The position numbers and the translations under genes are program-made. Of a stretch of DNA of 25,867 nucleotides, positions 1 to 13,000 are shown one piece after another (the stretch's first letter is position 1; the number at the start of each line of letters is the position of its first letter). Source of the DNA: a virus; IMG/VR virus record IMGVR_UViG_3300017742_000102, positions 1 to 25,867 of that record; one strand, 5' to 3'. The notes below the pieces were generated by a model that saw nothing but the letters and a program-made list of their open reading frames with translations, ran no database searches and was not told the origin of the DNA.

Positions 1-1085
1 GTACTGAGTTAAACTCAATTGGCATATCAGTGTAGAAATTAAATGTTCCTTTGTCTTGGTCACTTAATGCGATTCTGTTATCAGTTCCTTCTGCATTGTC
101 TCCGGCGATAGTTGCATAACATGCTCTGTCAACTGTATTTGTCAATACACCAGATGTAATATCTGTATAGTATGCAGATGTATTATACATCGTAAACTTC
201 TGTCCGTCAACCTGACCCGGTGAGATGGGTAATGATACGTGCATCAACATTGAACCAGTTGCAGTAGTTAAATCTGCTGTATCTTTCTGATTTGTCAGTA
301 ATGCTGTTCCAGTTACTGTTGTTAATGCTAATGGAGAAACGTTTACACTTACTCCAATTTTCATTTCAGTCATTGATACAATTTCATTTACATAATAAAC
401 TGTACCAGATGCTATTCCACCTAGGTCTGTGATTTTGTTACCACTAGAATCAAACATCGTGTTGAATATAACCGAATCGTTTATTGAGAATCCTGTAGTA
501 TCAGCAACAGTAATAATGTTTGTGCTAGTTGTTGTAGCACTCACTGTAGTAGTCAGAGGCGTTGCTGTGGAGCTTATTGTAATAGTTTCATCATCTACGA
601 CAGTTGTTACATAGTAAACGTCATTTTCTTCTATACCGCCAATCATTGTGCCTGTGAAGAATAATGGGATACCAACGTAGAATCCGTCTGTTCCACCTGT
701 GCCTATAACACTTTGTGGAATTGTAATTTTGTTTGTAACTGCTTCAGTTGCAGTTGCTGTTACTAAGCCTGGGTAGTTAAGTGTCAGTATTGCTGTATCA
801 GTTACTTCGCCTGCATATGCAAACATACCTGCTGAACCTGCAGTTGCAGTTGTTAATGATTTAACTGCTCCGCCGTCTGTCTCACTAATTGTAAAGTCAG
901 TTATGTTAATAATAGAGTTGACATAATAAACTGTTTCATCTACAATACCGCCTATAGTAGCACCAGTAAATTTAATTGGCATACCTACATAGAAACCAAT
1001 TGTAGAACCTGATGAGTTTAGTTCACCGTTGTTTTCATCATATGGATTTAATCTAACTTTGTTTCCAGTTGAAACAGTGTTTGAT
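1..1085 (-). repeat. Tandem protein repeat array in the giant gene
   Basis: Within the giant protein, units of about 75-110 residues recur. The pattern is N-x-(I/V)-x-(I/L), then GFYVGMPI-x-FTG, then IGGI, then VYYV-x-x-I and FTIS. Unit 1 reads GFYVGMPIKFTG and VYYVNSI (about 1085-870). Unit 2 reads GFYVGIPLFFTG and VYYVTTV (about 755-575). Unit 3 is more diverged, with VYYVNEI (about 530-345). Unit 4 begins NRIALSD and has FYTDMPIEF just before the window edge, so the array continues outside. Isolated relatives of the YYV...F.IS half occur far upstream at about 12090-12170 (IYYIKDI) and 5090-5180 (VYYLSDV). These look like small beta-sandwich or fibre modules. The DNA copies are diverged, so the array is old rather than a fresh duplication. 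Confidence 0.75.
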
Positions 1086-4000
1086 ACTATACGTTTAAAT
1101 TCTGTATATAAAACATTATGATCATTCGATACGTTAGCAATTTCAAAGATTGCACCTTGTGCAGATGCTGAAACATCTGCTATTGGTGGTTGTGTTGCTT
1201 GTAGTGAAATACTAGAACTTGCAACGTTCTCACTATTAAAATAACTTCCTGCAAAGAATGAACCATAGAAAACATTTGCTTCCCAATCTAGTACTTGACT
1301 AGTATATGAGGTTCTATCAAAACGTATTGCAGAATTGATTTCTCTTGTAGGACTTGAACTTGTAATAGCAGATGCTTTAGCACCTACGTTAAGAGCAAAG
1401 TCTCCGTCAGTTGTTCCTGCACTTAGTTTTACTCTATTTGTTTCGTTAACTGCATCATTATAACTAGTGTATAACCCGACAACAGTTGTCGGAGTAGTTT
1501 CTAGTACATTAATGTAGTACCACTGACCGTTAACTAATCTAGTTACAGTTGCTCCAGATGTGCTATCATCTTTATATTGTATTAAGTTCCCAGTACTTAG
1601 ACTAGGAGCAAACAATTTAATTGTATGCAATGTAGAGTTGATATCGTCATTAGTAAAGAACAATTGTTCTGCTGGTGCAATAACAATCTCTGGTAATACA
1701 GCATACCCTTCTCCGGGATTTATTACGTTCACACTGATTACACTGTCAACACTCATCACTGCTTCAAGTTGTGCTTCAACTCTCGGTGCTGGGTATTTTT
1801 CTAAATCAATGTATGCTGTTATCTTGGGTGGTTCTATATAATTTTTACCACCGTCTAGTATTACCACAGCAGGTAAGTCAATAATAACTTTTGCACCTGG
1901 TAAATGTGTTGTCGGAGTTGTTCCGTTTATTCCTCTTTGCAGTCCACCAAGAATATTTAAAGCACGATCAACATATGAGTAACTAATAAGTTCATCATCG
2001 ATTTGAATTGTGCCGTTGATTGGGAATCCTGATGCATTATCTACCATAGTAAGAACTGAACCAATAGTCATGTACTCGTTTAATAGAGTCATTTCATAGT
2101 TAGTTTCTCCAACTAGGGATAAGCCGTAATTGTTATACCAATTTTGATATTGTTCTGTTTGCCATATAGCATTAGTTGGTAAGAATTCTTCATCTGAATC
2201 TACATTTGAATACACAAGTTGTGGAGAGATGTAAGACTGAGATGTTTCATTCCATTCAGCAGGTAAATCAAAATCTGTAATATTGCCTGGGTATGTATCA
2301 ATACCTGTATACTTAAACAAGAAGTCTTTAATAACTACATGATAAGGTTTTGCTTCATTAATATATCCAGACAAGAACTCTTGGTTATCTTGTTGATAAT
2401 TCTGAATTGGTTTTAATTCTCTAATAACATGAGATACATCTACTAATGATGTTTTGTTTAACCAAGGTAAATAGTTTTGTGATTCATCTGTTTCACTTTG
2501 AATGTATTCAAACAAAATGATTAGAGATTTGTTTCTGAACTCTACTAATTCACCGATATAAATTTGTTCGTTTAATGCACGAATAATCCAACGTGTTTCT
2601 TCACTTGGATATTCATCAAAGTTTGCTGTGTCAAAGAAGTTATCTCCGAAGCCTGTTTTGCCTGCGGCATAGTCCCAAAGATATGTATTAAATTGTATTG
2701 TACCATTTTCTAAACCGACACGTGTCCAAATACCATTACCATCAAAACGATACATTTCCCACTTGCCGTCACCATTTGCTTCTACAGTAGCAATTGTGTT
2801 TACTGCTACATTTAGTTTTGCAAGGTCTGCATAAATCTCTACAGAGACAGTTGACTTTGTATTGTTATTGTATTGGCCTACTGGATTAGTTGTTGGTAAC
2901 CACCAGTTGACATATGACCAGTAATCTGCTGTGTTATAATATGTGCCACTAGCAAATAGGTATGTTGCATCTTGTCTTGTTTCTGAGATTGGATACTCAG
3001 CAAGAATTTTGTTTGCATATTCTAAATAGTTTTCTAGTCCTAAGAATCTACTAAAGAAGAAACTTTGTCTTGGTCGTGCTAACACACCTGACTGTACTGC
3101 TTTTGGTAGATACGGATTAGGTACAACTTCACCTACTTCGTCAACACCTGCCATAGAATCTAACAGACGATCATAAAGACCTTCTGGTCTGTTAGTTGAA
3201 GTTTGCGGACCGAACTTAGGTAGACCCGGTAAGAAATCATCTGGTTCACCGTCTTTAATTAAATTAAATTCTTGGTGAGATGGGTCATCATTATTACCTG
3301 TTGCATAACCTATATGAAATATACTATCAGTAGTATTAATATACGACTGAGTGTTATATAATGCAAATGTATTTTGTAATAAAGGTGTAAAGTATGCTAT
3401 GCCCGAGTTACCAGGATTAGCAATGTATCTTTGTAGTGTAGAATCACTTAATGTTTTTCCTATAGATGTTTCTACAACATCTGTGTTACGTACCCAGAAG
3501 TAGTAACAAGGTGTTACTGTGTTAGATGCATTGATATCTGCTTCAACACTATACTGTGTACTTGCTTTTACAACACCTGGTCCCGCATACTGTGCAGGAG
3601 GATTCGTTGACTTGACCCATGTATAACATGCGACTGAAGAACCGGGGAATACTCTACCCCAATGTCTAGCATTATAAACTACATCATTCTGATGATAGTT
3701 TAACCATCTTACGCCTGATGTGTCAAACCATATATGTCCAACTTGAGTTGTACCCCATGTTAGTCCTGAGTTGACCGCTCCTATTGCACTGTTGTACATT
3801 GCAGGATCAACACTATTAACATAGTTGATATTTTCTCTGACTGCTCCTAATAGTTTTTCTTGCATAGGATCAATATAATCTAAGTTGATTAGTGTGTCAT
3901 TTGTTTCAGCACTATAGACTTGTGCGTTTTGTATTTTATTGATATCAACGATAGGTGCTGACTGTCTGTAAAGTGACCAGTCTTTTGCAGTACCTGAGTT

Positions 4001-7000
4001 TTGGAACAATGTAACTTGACCTTCTAAGTCACCGAAACTTAAGTTTGGTGTACCAATAACAACTTGATTGTCAGTAAAGTCTAATGCTGTGCCGTACTGT
4101 GGTTCAAAGCCATAGTTTTGATCTTGGCTATTTAAATTCTGTGCATAGATAAACTTACCAGGATCAGCAATTGATCCGTTGTAGTTTGCAAGATAGTTGT
4201 ACATGTATACTGCACCTGCATTATCCCATGTATCTACCCAACGTGTTGCGTTGTTATCAAAGATTGTATCATTATCTAAATTCTCGTCATCGATAAAGTC
4301 AAATGTTGTTGCTAAGAATCTAGTTGACACCGGAGCAGAAATTACAACTGAATCACTTTCATCAAATTTAATTGTGTTACCGAATAACGTTCTGCTTACA
4401 TTATGCGGTGCATTAATAACTTGTGTGTTATCATAAATGCTTAATCCTAATTCAGCAAACGTATCTGTATCTGGTGCTTGTAGTAGTAATTTTTCATTGA
4501 CAAGGGCTAAACTTTGATCTATAATAGAAATAACTAATGCACCATCACTAGTTGCACTTGATGTTATATTTGTAATACCGTATTGATTAATTAAATTAGA
4601 TACTGTACTTGCATTAGCACCTGTTGGTAATTCTACAAGGTAACCATTAATTAATAATTTTCTATTAGTAGTTAAACTAGTAACGCCTGTACCAATTACA
4701 GTACCGTACTTGCCACCACCGTTAGTATATCTATAAACTGAACCGTCAGTTTGTTTTGCACCGTCTATTCTGATCTCGCCGGGTGCACCCATTAATATTT
4801 CATTACCATATGAAGCCATATCTGATGAGTAGCCCATAAAGACTCCAACTCTATCATCTGCTTCTGGTACCATTGTTTGTACCCATTGAATTCTTTGAGA
4901 ACTAATTGTAATAATGTCCCCTGCTCTAATGTCACCAAAGTATCTAAAGTCTGATGTGCCTCCACCAACTGCATAGTTGTTGTCATCAACGTCTGACCCG
5001 TTAACAGAAACTAATAATTGTTCTGTTTGTACATAGATATCAAATGCAACTGTGTCATCATCGAACGTCAATGTAGTAGCACTTGATCTGCTTTCTTTTA
5101 ATTTAAATGTACTGCCCGTAACGTCAGACAAATAATAAACTTTGTTAGGTGTAATGCCTGTAGTACCATAGTTTCCACCTTCATTGAAGACTACTGCATC
5201 ATTGTTATTATAAACAGTCATTGATGCGTTTGCTGTAAGCACACTTGATGCTACTGCTGTAACATTTCTACTTAAGAACAATGTAGTCCATGCTAGTGGA
5301 TACTGTTGTGGCTGATTAGGTATTGCAGTGTATTGTGATTCTATGTTTTGTACTAAACGTGAGTACACATAGTTTTTACCCCAATTAACTTTTGTAGTTG
5401 GAGATGCTGTATTCGGCGCGCCAATCGATATAGTGTCTCCATTGCTATCACAACTTACAGAGAAACCAAAGTTATCTCCTGCTGTTGCACTAACAGGGGC
5501 GGCAGTGCCATCGATATCACTTAACGCCTTATATGAGATTTGATTTGCTATACCAGTGCCTGTTCCTGCACCAGTTGCATTAAAAATTATTCCTACTTTG
5601 TTTTCTACAGCACCGATCAATGTAAAATCAGTTGTTCCTACAGTAGTAATTTCATATGTTTCACCTACTGTAAAGTATCCTGCTGTTAAAGGTATACGTT
5701 GTCTTCCATATACTTGTACTTGATTGTTATCAGGGTTACCTGCAAAAATAAAGTTTTGATCATTACTGATTGCAAGACTTCTTCCTGATCCTTTTGATGA
5801 TGTAAATTCTTGTAGTTCTAAAATATCATCTGTCAATACAGAATTATTTAAAGTATAAATTCTAAGTGTTGATGTACTACCTGTTGTTTCAGGTTCACTG
5901 ATTACAAATAGATTTTCAGAATATGCAATTGCTGTACCGAATGATGCAGATTCTGTTATTTGATCTCCTGTGTCTTCATCAAATGTATTTGTCTGAGGGT
6001 TTAAACCGTAACGATAAACTTTACCTGCGGCTGAGTCACCAATTAAGTAACCCATTCTTGGAGTGTATGCTACTGAACTACCGAACTCTTGTCCGTCAGC
6101 ACGATTTAGATTATTTGTTAAACTGTAGTTAATCGACTTGCGATACACACCCCAACTACCGTCACTTGCTTGGTCTACCCAAACAGTATTTTTTGAGAAC
6201 TCTGCTTCATTTAAATCTAAGTCTGCAATGTCTGATGGTTTTGCTACACGTTGTTCAACGAATGTAAATCCAAGTCCTGTAGGGACAAGTGTAACAGGCG
6301 CAGTTTCTAATGTCAAGTTAATTCTAATTTCTCTTGTGTTAACAATTCTAGTTGCAAGATAATAACCATCAACGTTAGGACTAACATTGACAAATGTTAC
6401 TGGATCAAGTTTTGATAAGTTATGTCTTTCAGCAAATGTAATTGTAACAGTGTTATCATTATTTGGTGTTATGCCTGATACTCTGCCTACTGGTTTGATT
6501 GCATATACTCTCCATTGTTCTTTGAAGTTAGCAATCCACATGTAATCTCTTACATAAAATTGTTGAATCGGAATACGTTTGCCATTAACATTCACTGCTC
6601 TACTTTGTAAAGAAGAATAATTATAGGCTGCCATTTTGACATCATCGTAGTTTACGTAACCTGCTGTTGGGTATAGACTTAATGGGTCTTCTTGTTGCAG
6701 TGTTGATAAAATATTAGGACCTTCGATTGGTCTTGCATAGTTAAACAAGTTATGAACTGATACTTCTTGTTGAGCGCCTATTGTAGGAGTACCTTCTGTT
6801 AAAGATACGATACCAGGATTGCCTGTTAGTTTTGCTTGATCTAATCTAAAGTCAACAAAGTTACTGTTTAATGTTCCACCGAACTGTCCTGAAAGAATTG
6901 CCCAGTTTTCATAAACATCATAATCAATTCCACCAGTTGGTAATTGAGTTCCTTTAAATGCTGATACTGCGTTAGTTGTACCCTTAGATTGAATTAAGTT

Positions 7001-10000
7001 CTTGTAAACATTTACCTGTGTAATGTCTGATAGATTTACACTTGACAAATAATCTCTAGGTCTAAATCCTATTAGAGAGAACGATAATTGATCTGCATCA
7101 TTTTCTAAGTTTGCTGTGTTACTGTTGTAATACAGTGTGCTTTCGTATGAACGTGTAGCAGAGTTAGGTAACAAGCCTTTTTGTATATCATTGTAATCTG
7201 TTTCTGTCCAATCAAGTTCAATAAATGTAGCACTTGGTTCGATTGTTTTGTTTGCTACATAATATTTGTTCTTGTATTTTACAATCTCGCCTTTTGCATA
7301 TTTGTATGCAGTCTTCCATTCATAAACATTATCTTGGTTAAGAATAAATCCAGATGCATTAACTGTTCCGTTCCATTCAGCAGTCTTAGTACCACGCAAG
7401 TAAATACGTTGCTGTCTTAGACCTGTAATCAAGTTATAAATGACATCATTAAACACTGTGTTATTGTCAAAGATAATACCATGTTCAATACTGCTCAAAT
7501 TAAATTGACCATAAGACATGACATCACCTTGATTCAAAGTTTTAACTTGGAACTTAGTGTCTAATCTTTCTATTGCCATATCTTTTGTTGCAATAGGATA
7601 TAAGTTTTGATTTAGTAAGAAGTTATCTTGCTCAATAGTTAATGGTTGAACAATATCACTTTCTTTTTCTACTTTTAAATCTTGTGCTGATGGGTTGACA
7701 GTCAACAAAGATCCTTTCTCCCAATTGAACTGTGTCCAATAGAGATATTCTTTAATCATTGTGTTCCAAGTTATCTCTGCACCACTTTCGATGTTGTCGA
7801 ATATCATGCCTTTACGAGTTAACCATGAACCGTAACTTGCTAAGAATTGTGATAAGCCTTGGAATGTATAATACTGAGTACCATAAGGTATGATTTGCTC
7901 ATCTCTTGCTGTTGTAGTATAATCATTAGCAATTTTAACACTGTAATCGTCTACGTCAATATTAGTATTGTTTCCGTTACTGAGTGGAGTATCAATTGTA
8001 AAATATGCTTGATCTTGTGAGTTACCAAATACTTTCCAACCGTTCTCTACAATCTGAATAATAACACTTGAGAATTTTATTTGATCGTTTGGTTGATTAT
8101 CATGTAGTAAAACAGAATAACTTTCATCTGGTATTAATAGTGATGAATTGTCTGAGTTAGGTGTTGCTTTTTCTACAAAGAATTTCAATAATGTTTTATC
8201 ACTGAAGCCAGCAAGTCTGTAAACTAAACGAACATCTAAGTTGTCTAATAAAGATGTAATTTCTGTAGTTGCATCAACACCCTGTTGTTTCTCAAAATCA
8301 ACAATCCAGTTGATGTAACTTGTTTTTGCTACGCCATTACCATATATTTCAATATTACCAATATTTAAATGACTTCTATCATTTACTAGATATTGTTTGA
8401 ATTCTGTGTTATACTTATAATTGTCTAAATCTGCTCCTAAGTTAAAGAACTGAGCAGGCTTAGTTAATGCAAATATTCGCATCAAGTCAAATGGGTAAGA
8501 TGAACTTCTTCTATATGCAAATTCAGACGGTGCATCGTCTCCTACTTTCCAATCACGTTTGAATATGTTAGAATCATATGAACCTATCATTGCATCAAAC
8601 GGAGATAAAAGATCACCGTGATCGTCTACTGGGATAATTTTACTTAAGCCAGGACGTTTTAATTCGTCAACTGTAATACTAGTTGTTCCACCTGTATTAT
8701 AAATAATACCTGCTTCAATGTCTCCCCACATGATTCCGTTATCACTTGTATAAGGAGCGGGTCCATAACGACTAGTCCACCAAGCGGGCATTTCTGAAAA
8801 GCCTAACATTTCCCATGGTGCTATGTTTGGTTGTGATGTACCATAGAAGTATTCATAGATACCTCTCCAGTAACCTTGATAGATTGGCTTGTCATTTAGT
8901 TTATTACCTGACTGCCAATAGTTCCAACTGAACTCGTTGTTGCTTGTGTAACCTGTTTGTTTTTTATAATCAATTCTATTTTGTCCAGCCCAGTTTAAAA
9001 ACTGCGAACTGTAAATTTTTAAATAGTCTTCTGTTGAGTATGTTGATTCTCTAAAGAATCCAGGTAAGACTTCATATGCTTCAATAGGAACAATAGTACT
9101 TAATTTAATATTGTTGTAGATTCTAGTTTCAAATTCTAATAATGCTTGATCTCTAAAATCAGTAAGTCCTGTCTCTGGAGTATAATCAAGTGAATACAAA
9201 GATGTATACGATCCGTCATGCCCTCTCAACATATATGTTGACCTTTGATAGTTTGGATCTAAAACAACTGCTGGTTTCCATTTAGGATACATTCCCAACT
9301 TAGTTGGTGTATTAGGTACATAGTTACCATATGTTTGATTATATTCTTTAATTGTAACAACATCACCTGCTTCTAAATCTTTTGTTACTGTTAATGAAGG
9401 TGCAGTTGTTGATACAACATAATCTACGTCTCTAATCAACTGAGTTGTCTCTGCAACGCCACTAGTTGTTCTTGTAAGATAAACTAGAACTCCTTTGTAG
9501 TTTGCTTCTGTAAAGTTATACGTTTGTGCTAGAGGGTAAATAGACTCTTGCAATGCGTTTGCAAACGTATACGTGTTTGACTTGTATGGTGCTTGTGATG
9601 GCAACATGTCTGACCAGAAGAATGAATCTCCTTCTGATTTAGCAGTTACCATTTGTTCTAATGCTGTGTCTAATATATAACTAGGCTCAAATCTACGTTC
9701 CCAATCTATATCATTTACAGTCTTAACAAGTTGCTGTTTATACTGTGTATACTGACTAGAATTAAATTGGAGTGAATTGAATAAGTTATGTTCTGACTTA
9801 CGTAAAAACACACTCGGCAATACCAATGATGCAGAGTTTTGTATAATTTTTGTGCCATAAGGTACTAAGTTCCCTAAGTCTCTTAAATTATTAGATCCAA
9901 AGATATCACCAGTTGAATTTGGATTGTTAATAAAGATATCTTGGTATTGTGATCTAATGTCACCTATGTCTGCAATTTCTAAATCTGTGTTAAAAGGATT

Positions 10001-13000
10001 GTTGCTTAAATTAATAGGTATGCTATAATAAGCAGTCGTTGATGTCTGATTGCTTAGTACCAAAATTTGTACTGGTGTATCTGCTAATGGTGCAGTGTTT
10101 AATGTAATTTTTGTTGCTGTGCTAGATACATCAATAGTATATGCAGTTTCTAATTGATATACATTGTTTACATATACTTGTATACGAGGCCATGAATCGT
10201 CTGCTTCTGGAATTACAGCAACATCACACGTGAATTCTGCTGTGGACCCTTTAGTATATTCTAGTTCAAATACTTGATATTGAACTGAGGGGGCAAGTGC
10301 TGTTTGCCAACCCAATTCACGTGTTTTTTCTGTACGTGTAGAATAATTATACACGTAACCTGTATTAACTTTTTCAGTAACCGGAGTTGTTCCAGTTACA
10401 TATGAAAATGAATCAACGTTAAGTGAGCAATCAAAACTAATATCACCGACATTATCTACTGCTGAGTATCTTAATGGGAAACCTAATACTGCATCATTGA
10501 TGCCAGTTCCTCTACCGTAAGCAAAGAGTTTGTTTCCTAAGAATGATGTACCTTGATAGATTGTTGTATCTCCCAATGAGATTCCATTCTTATCAAAGAT
10601 GTCAAACTGTGGTGCTTGATTGACTGTTAGTTTTTGTTGTGCTTCTTCCCATGTAGTGCCGTCAAACCAGAATGTAGAACCTTGATAATTATATCCTCTT
10701 AGTGCTACTGTTTGATCATCAACTAAACATAAGGAGTCTTCTGCTTCAGTCAATGTGATAACTGGTGCTGAACCGAATGTAATTGTTGAGAAGCCAACAA
10801 CGTAAATTTTGTTTCTAACTTCTAAGTTAGTGTCAGCAGTAAAGACAATTCTTGTGCCTGAAAACAACTCATAGTTGTTGACTGTTGTATCACTACCTAC
10901 GATTGAAACATTAGATTGACTAACTACAGTTGAAGATGCAAACTCGACTGTTAAGACAGTATTAGTTCCTGATTCTTCAACATTTGTAATTCGTGTATTG
11001 TTTGGTAAAGCAAAATTAGAATCTGTAACATACATGCTTACATCAAATTTAGTAAAGATGTCTGCTGTAGGAATAGTAATCGTTGTACTTGTTCCTGTTA
11101 CTCCTGCAATTGTTGCAGTATAACTTGTATACGTTTCAATGTCAGGATAGTATTGCTGTTTATTTGCAACTTGATCGAATGCATTTGTTGTTCTTGTATC
11201 GATAAAGTCTACTGGTGCTTTTGCAACTGTACCTGCATCAAACAGTTTTAAGTTTGGATAAAACTCAATGATCGGACGTTTTGCTTTTGCATTACCCGTA
11301 GCATAAGTTGTTACGATAGAAGGGTCTTCGTTGTAATTAGCAGTAGCATTGATAACATCAATGTGGAACCATCTGTTAGAACGTGACCATGCATTTCTAT
11401 TGATAGAGTTTCTACCTATAGTAATATAATCTTGGTTAACAGGAATAAACAATTCAGTATCAAAGTTACCAATTGAATATGGTAATGAATCATATGGAAT
11501 ATAGTTTGTTCCAGTAAAGTCTTCTGGTACTGTTAGATCAGTTGTCGGAATCAAGTTAATAGATTCTCCTACACCCTGAATATAGTATTCACCACTTAGA
11601 TATTTTGACGGAATAACATCTCCGTTAAATTGTACTTTTAATCCGTTCGTAAAGACAACACCATTAGTAGATGTGAATGTCTTTTGACCTAGAATGTCTT
11701 CATCAACATCTAAAGTGTTTGTTAAGTTACTTTCGATTAACTTAATACTACCCACTTTATTTGCATTTGTACCGTCTTGGTAGTATAATGTATCAAGTAT
11801 TGCTGACAGATAAGGTACTTTAGTAATCTCACCTGCTAATGATCTGTAAAAGTCTAAGCCAATGTAAGATGTACCGAATTGAACAGTAATCTTTTCTTCT
11901 GATGGTATCACACCAGCGGGAATCAAACGAATAGTTGGATCTGTTGAGTCTCCAACATAAGTAATTGTATAATAATTTTCACTAACGTTTGTATAGAAGC
12001 CTTCTTCCCATAAACCTTCGTTAATGTTTGCAACCATTGAACCTGTTTCAGCAACTAATGGTAATGTTGTACCGTTAAGAGTTGCTGAAATTGTAAATGA
12101 TGTTGAATCAATAATGTCTTTTATATAATAAATTGTATCAACGTCAAGTCCACCAATCAAAGGATCTGCTTCAGGTACTGCTGTAAATGTAACAGTCTGA
12201 TTTGCAACTAAGTCTGTTGTAGTTCCAGATGACAATTTAAGTTGTGATGTAGTTGTCTCGTCAATTGCTAAAGTAACTGGAGCAACGATTTCAGGCGTTG
12301 CTAAATTGACATCATAGTTTGCTCCATTCTCATCAAAGAAAGATTGAACAAAGCCTACTTCATTTGGTTCTCCTGTTTGATAGAACATAACAGTAAGACC
12401 TTCTAATGAAGTTACACCATCGATGTTTCCTACTTGACTAACTGTTAAGCCATTAACTTCTGAGAATAGTTTTGTACTTACAACACTAACTGTATTGTTG
12501 CCCGGGAATAAAAATTCATTTTGTGCTTCTCTACTAGGAACTGTAAATGTTACATAACCAGTACTTGCACCATTGTTGTTAACACCTAAAATCTCTCTAG
12601 TATTTTGTGCTCCGTCTAAGCCTGTTACTCCGGGTACGCCTTGTATCCAAAACTGAGTTTCTTGGTTGACTGCAAATCTATAAGACCCGCCACGTAGTAA
12701 TGTCAGTGTAGGATTGAGAGATCCTGATGCGGCACCTAATGCTTTAATATTGTAAGCATTTGATGTATCTGTTACAATGTAATCAGATTCTGAGAATACT
12801 GTAGCACTAGCAACTGTTACTGCTGGAGGCCCTTCTGGTATCCAATAGTATTGGTTAAAGTTTATTAACTTATCGAAATCTGTAAAAGAGTCCCATGAAT
12901 AAAATTGACTGTTAAACAAACGTGAGTTATCTAATGTTACTCCACCTTTAAGTTGCAATGCATCTATAAGTTCAGGATAAGTTAAAAAGTCTTTAGCAGT

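Noticed and set aside
345-960. Repeat array as a CRISPR or DNA-level tandem repeat
   Set aside because: The similarity is at protein level with diverged codons and uneven unit length. There are no conserved DNA repeats with spacers.
4792-4989. Minus-strand open frame of 65 codons in another frame
   Set aside because: It is embedded in the giant gene, in a different frame, with low-complexity translation and no known motif.
8698-8705. Perfect TATAAATA on the plus strand
   Set aside because: It lies inside the giant gene, antisense, with no plus-strand gene downstream. It shows that the 8-mer arises by chance here and lowers the weight of the plus-strand copy at 24437.
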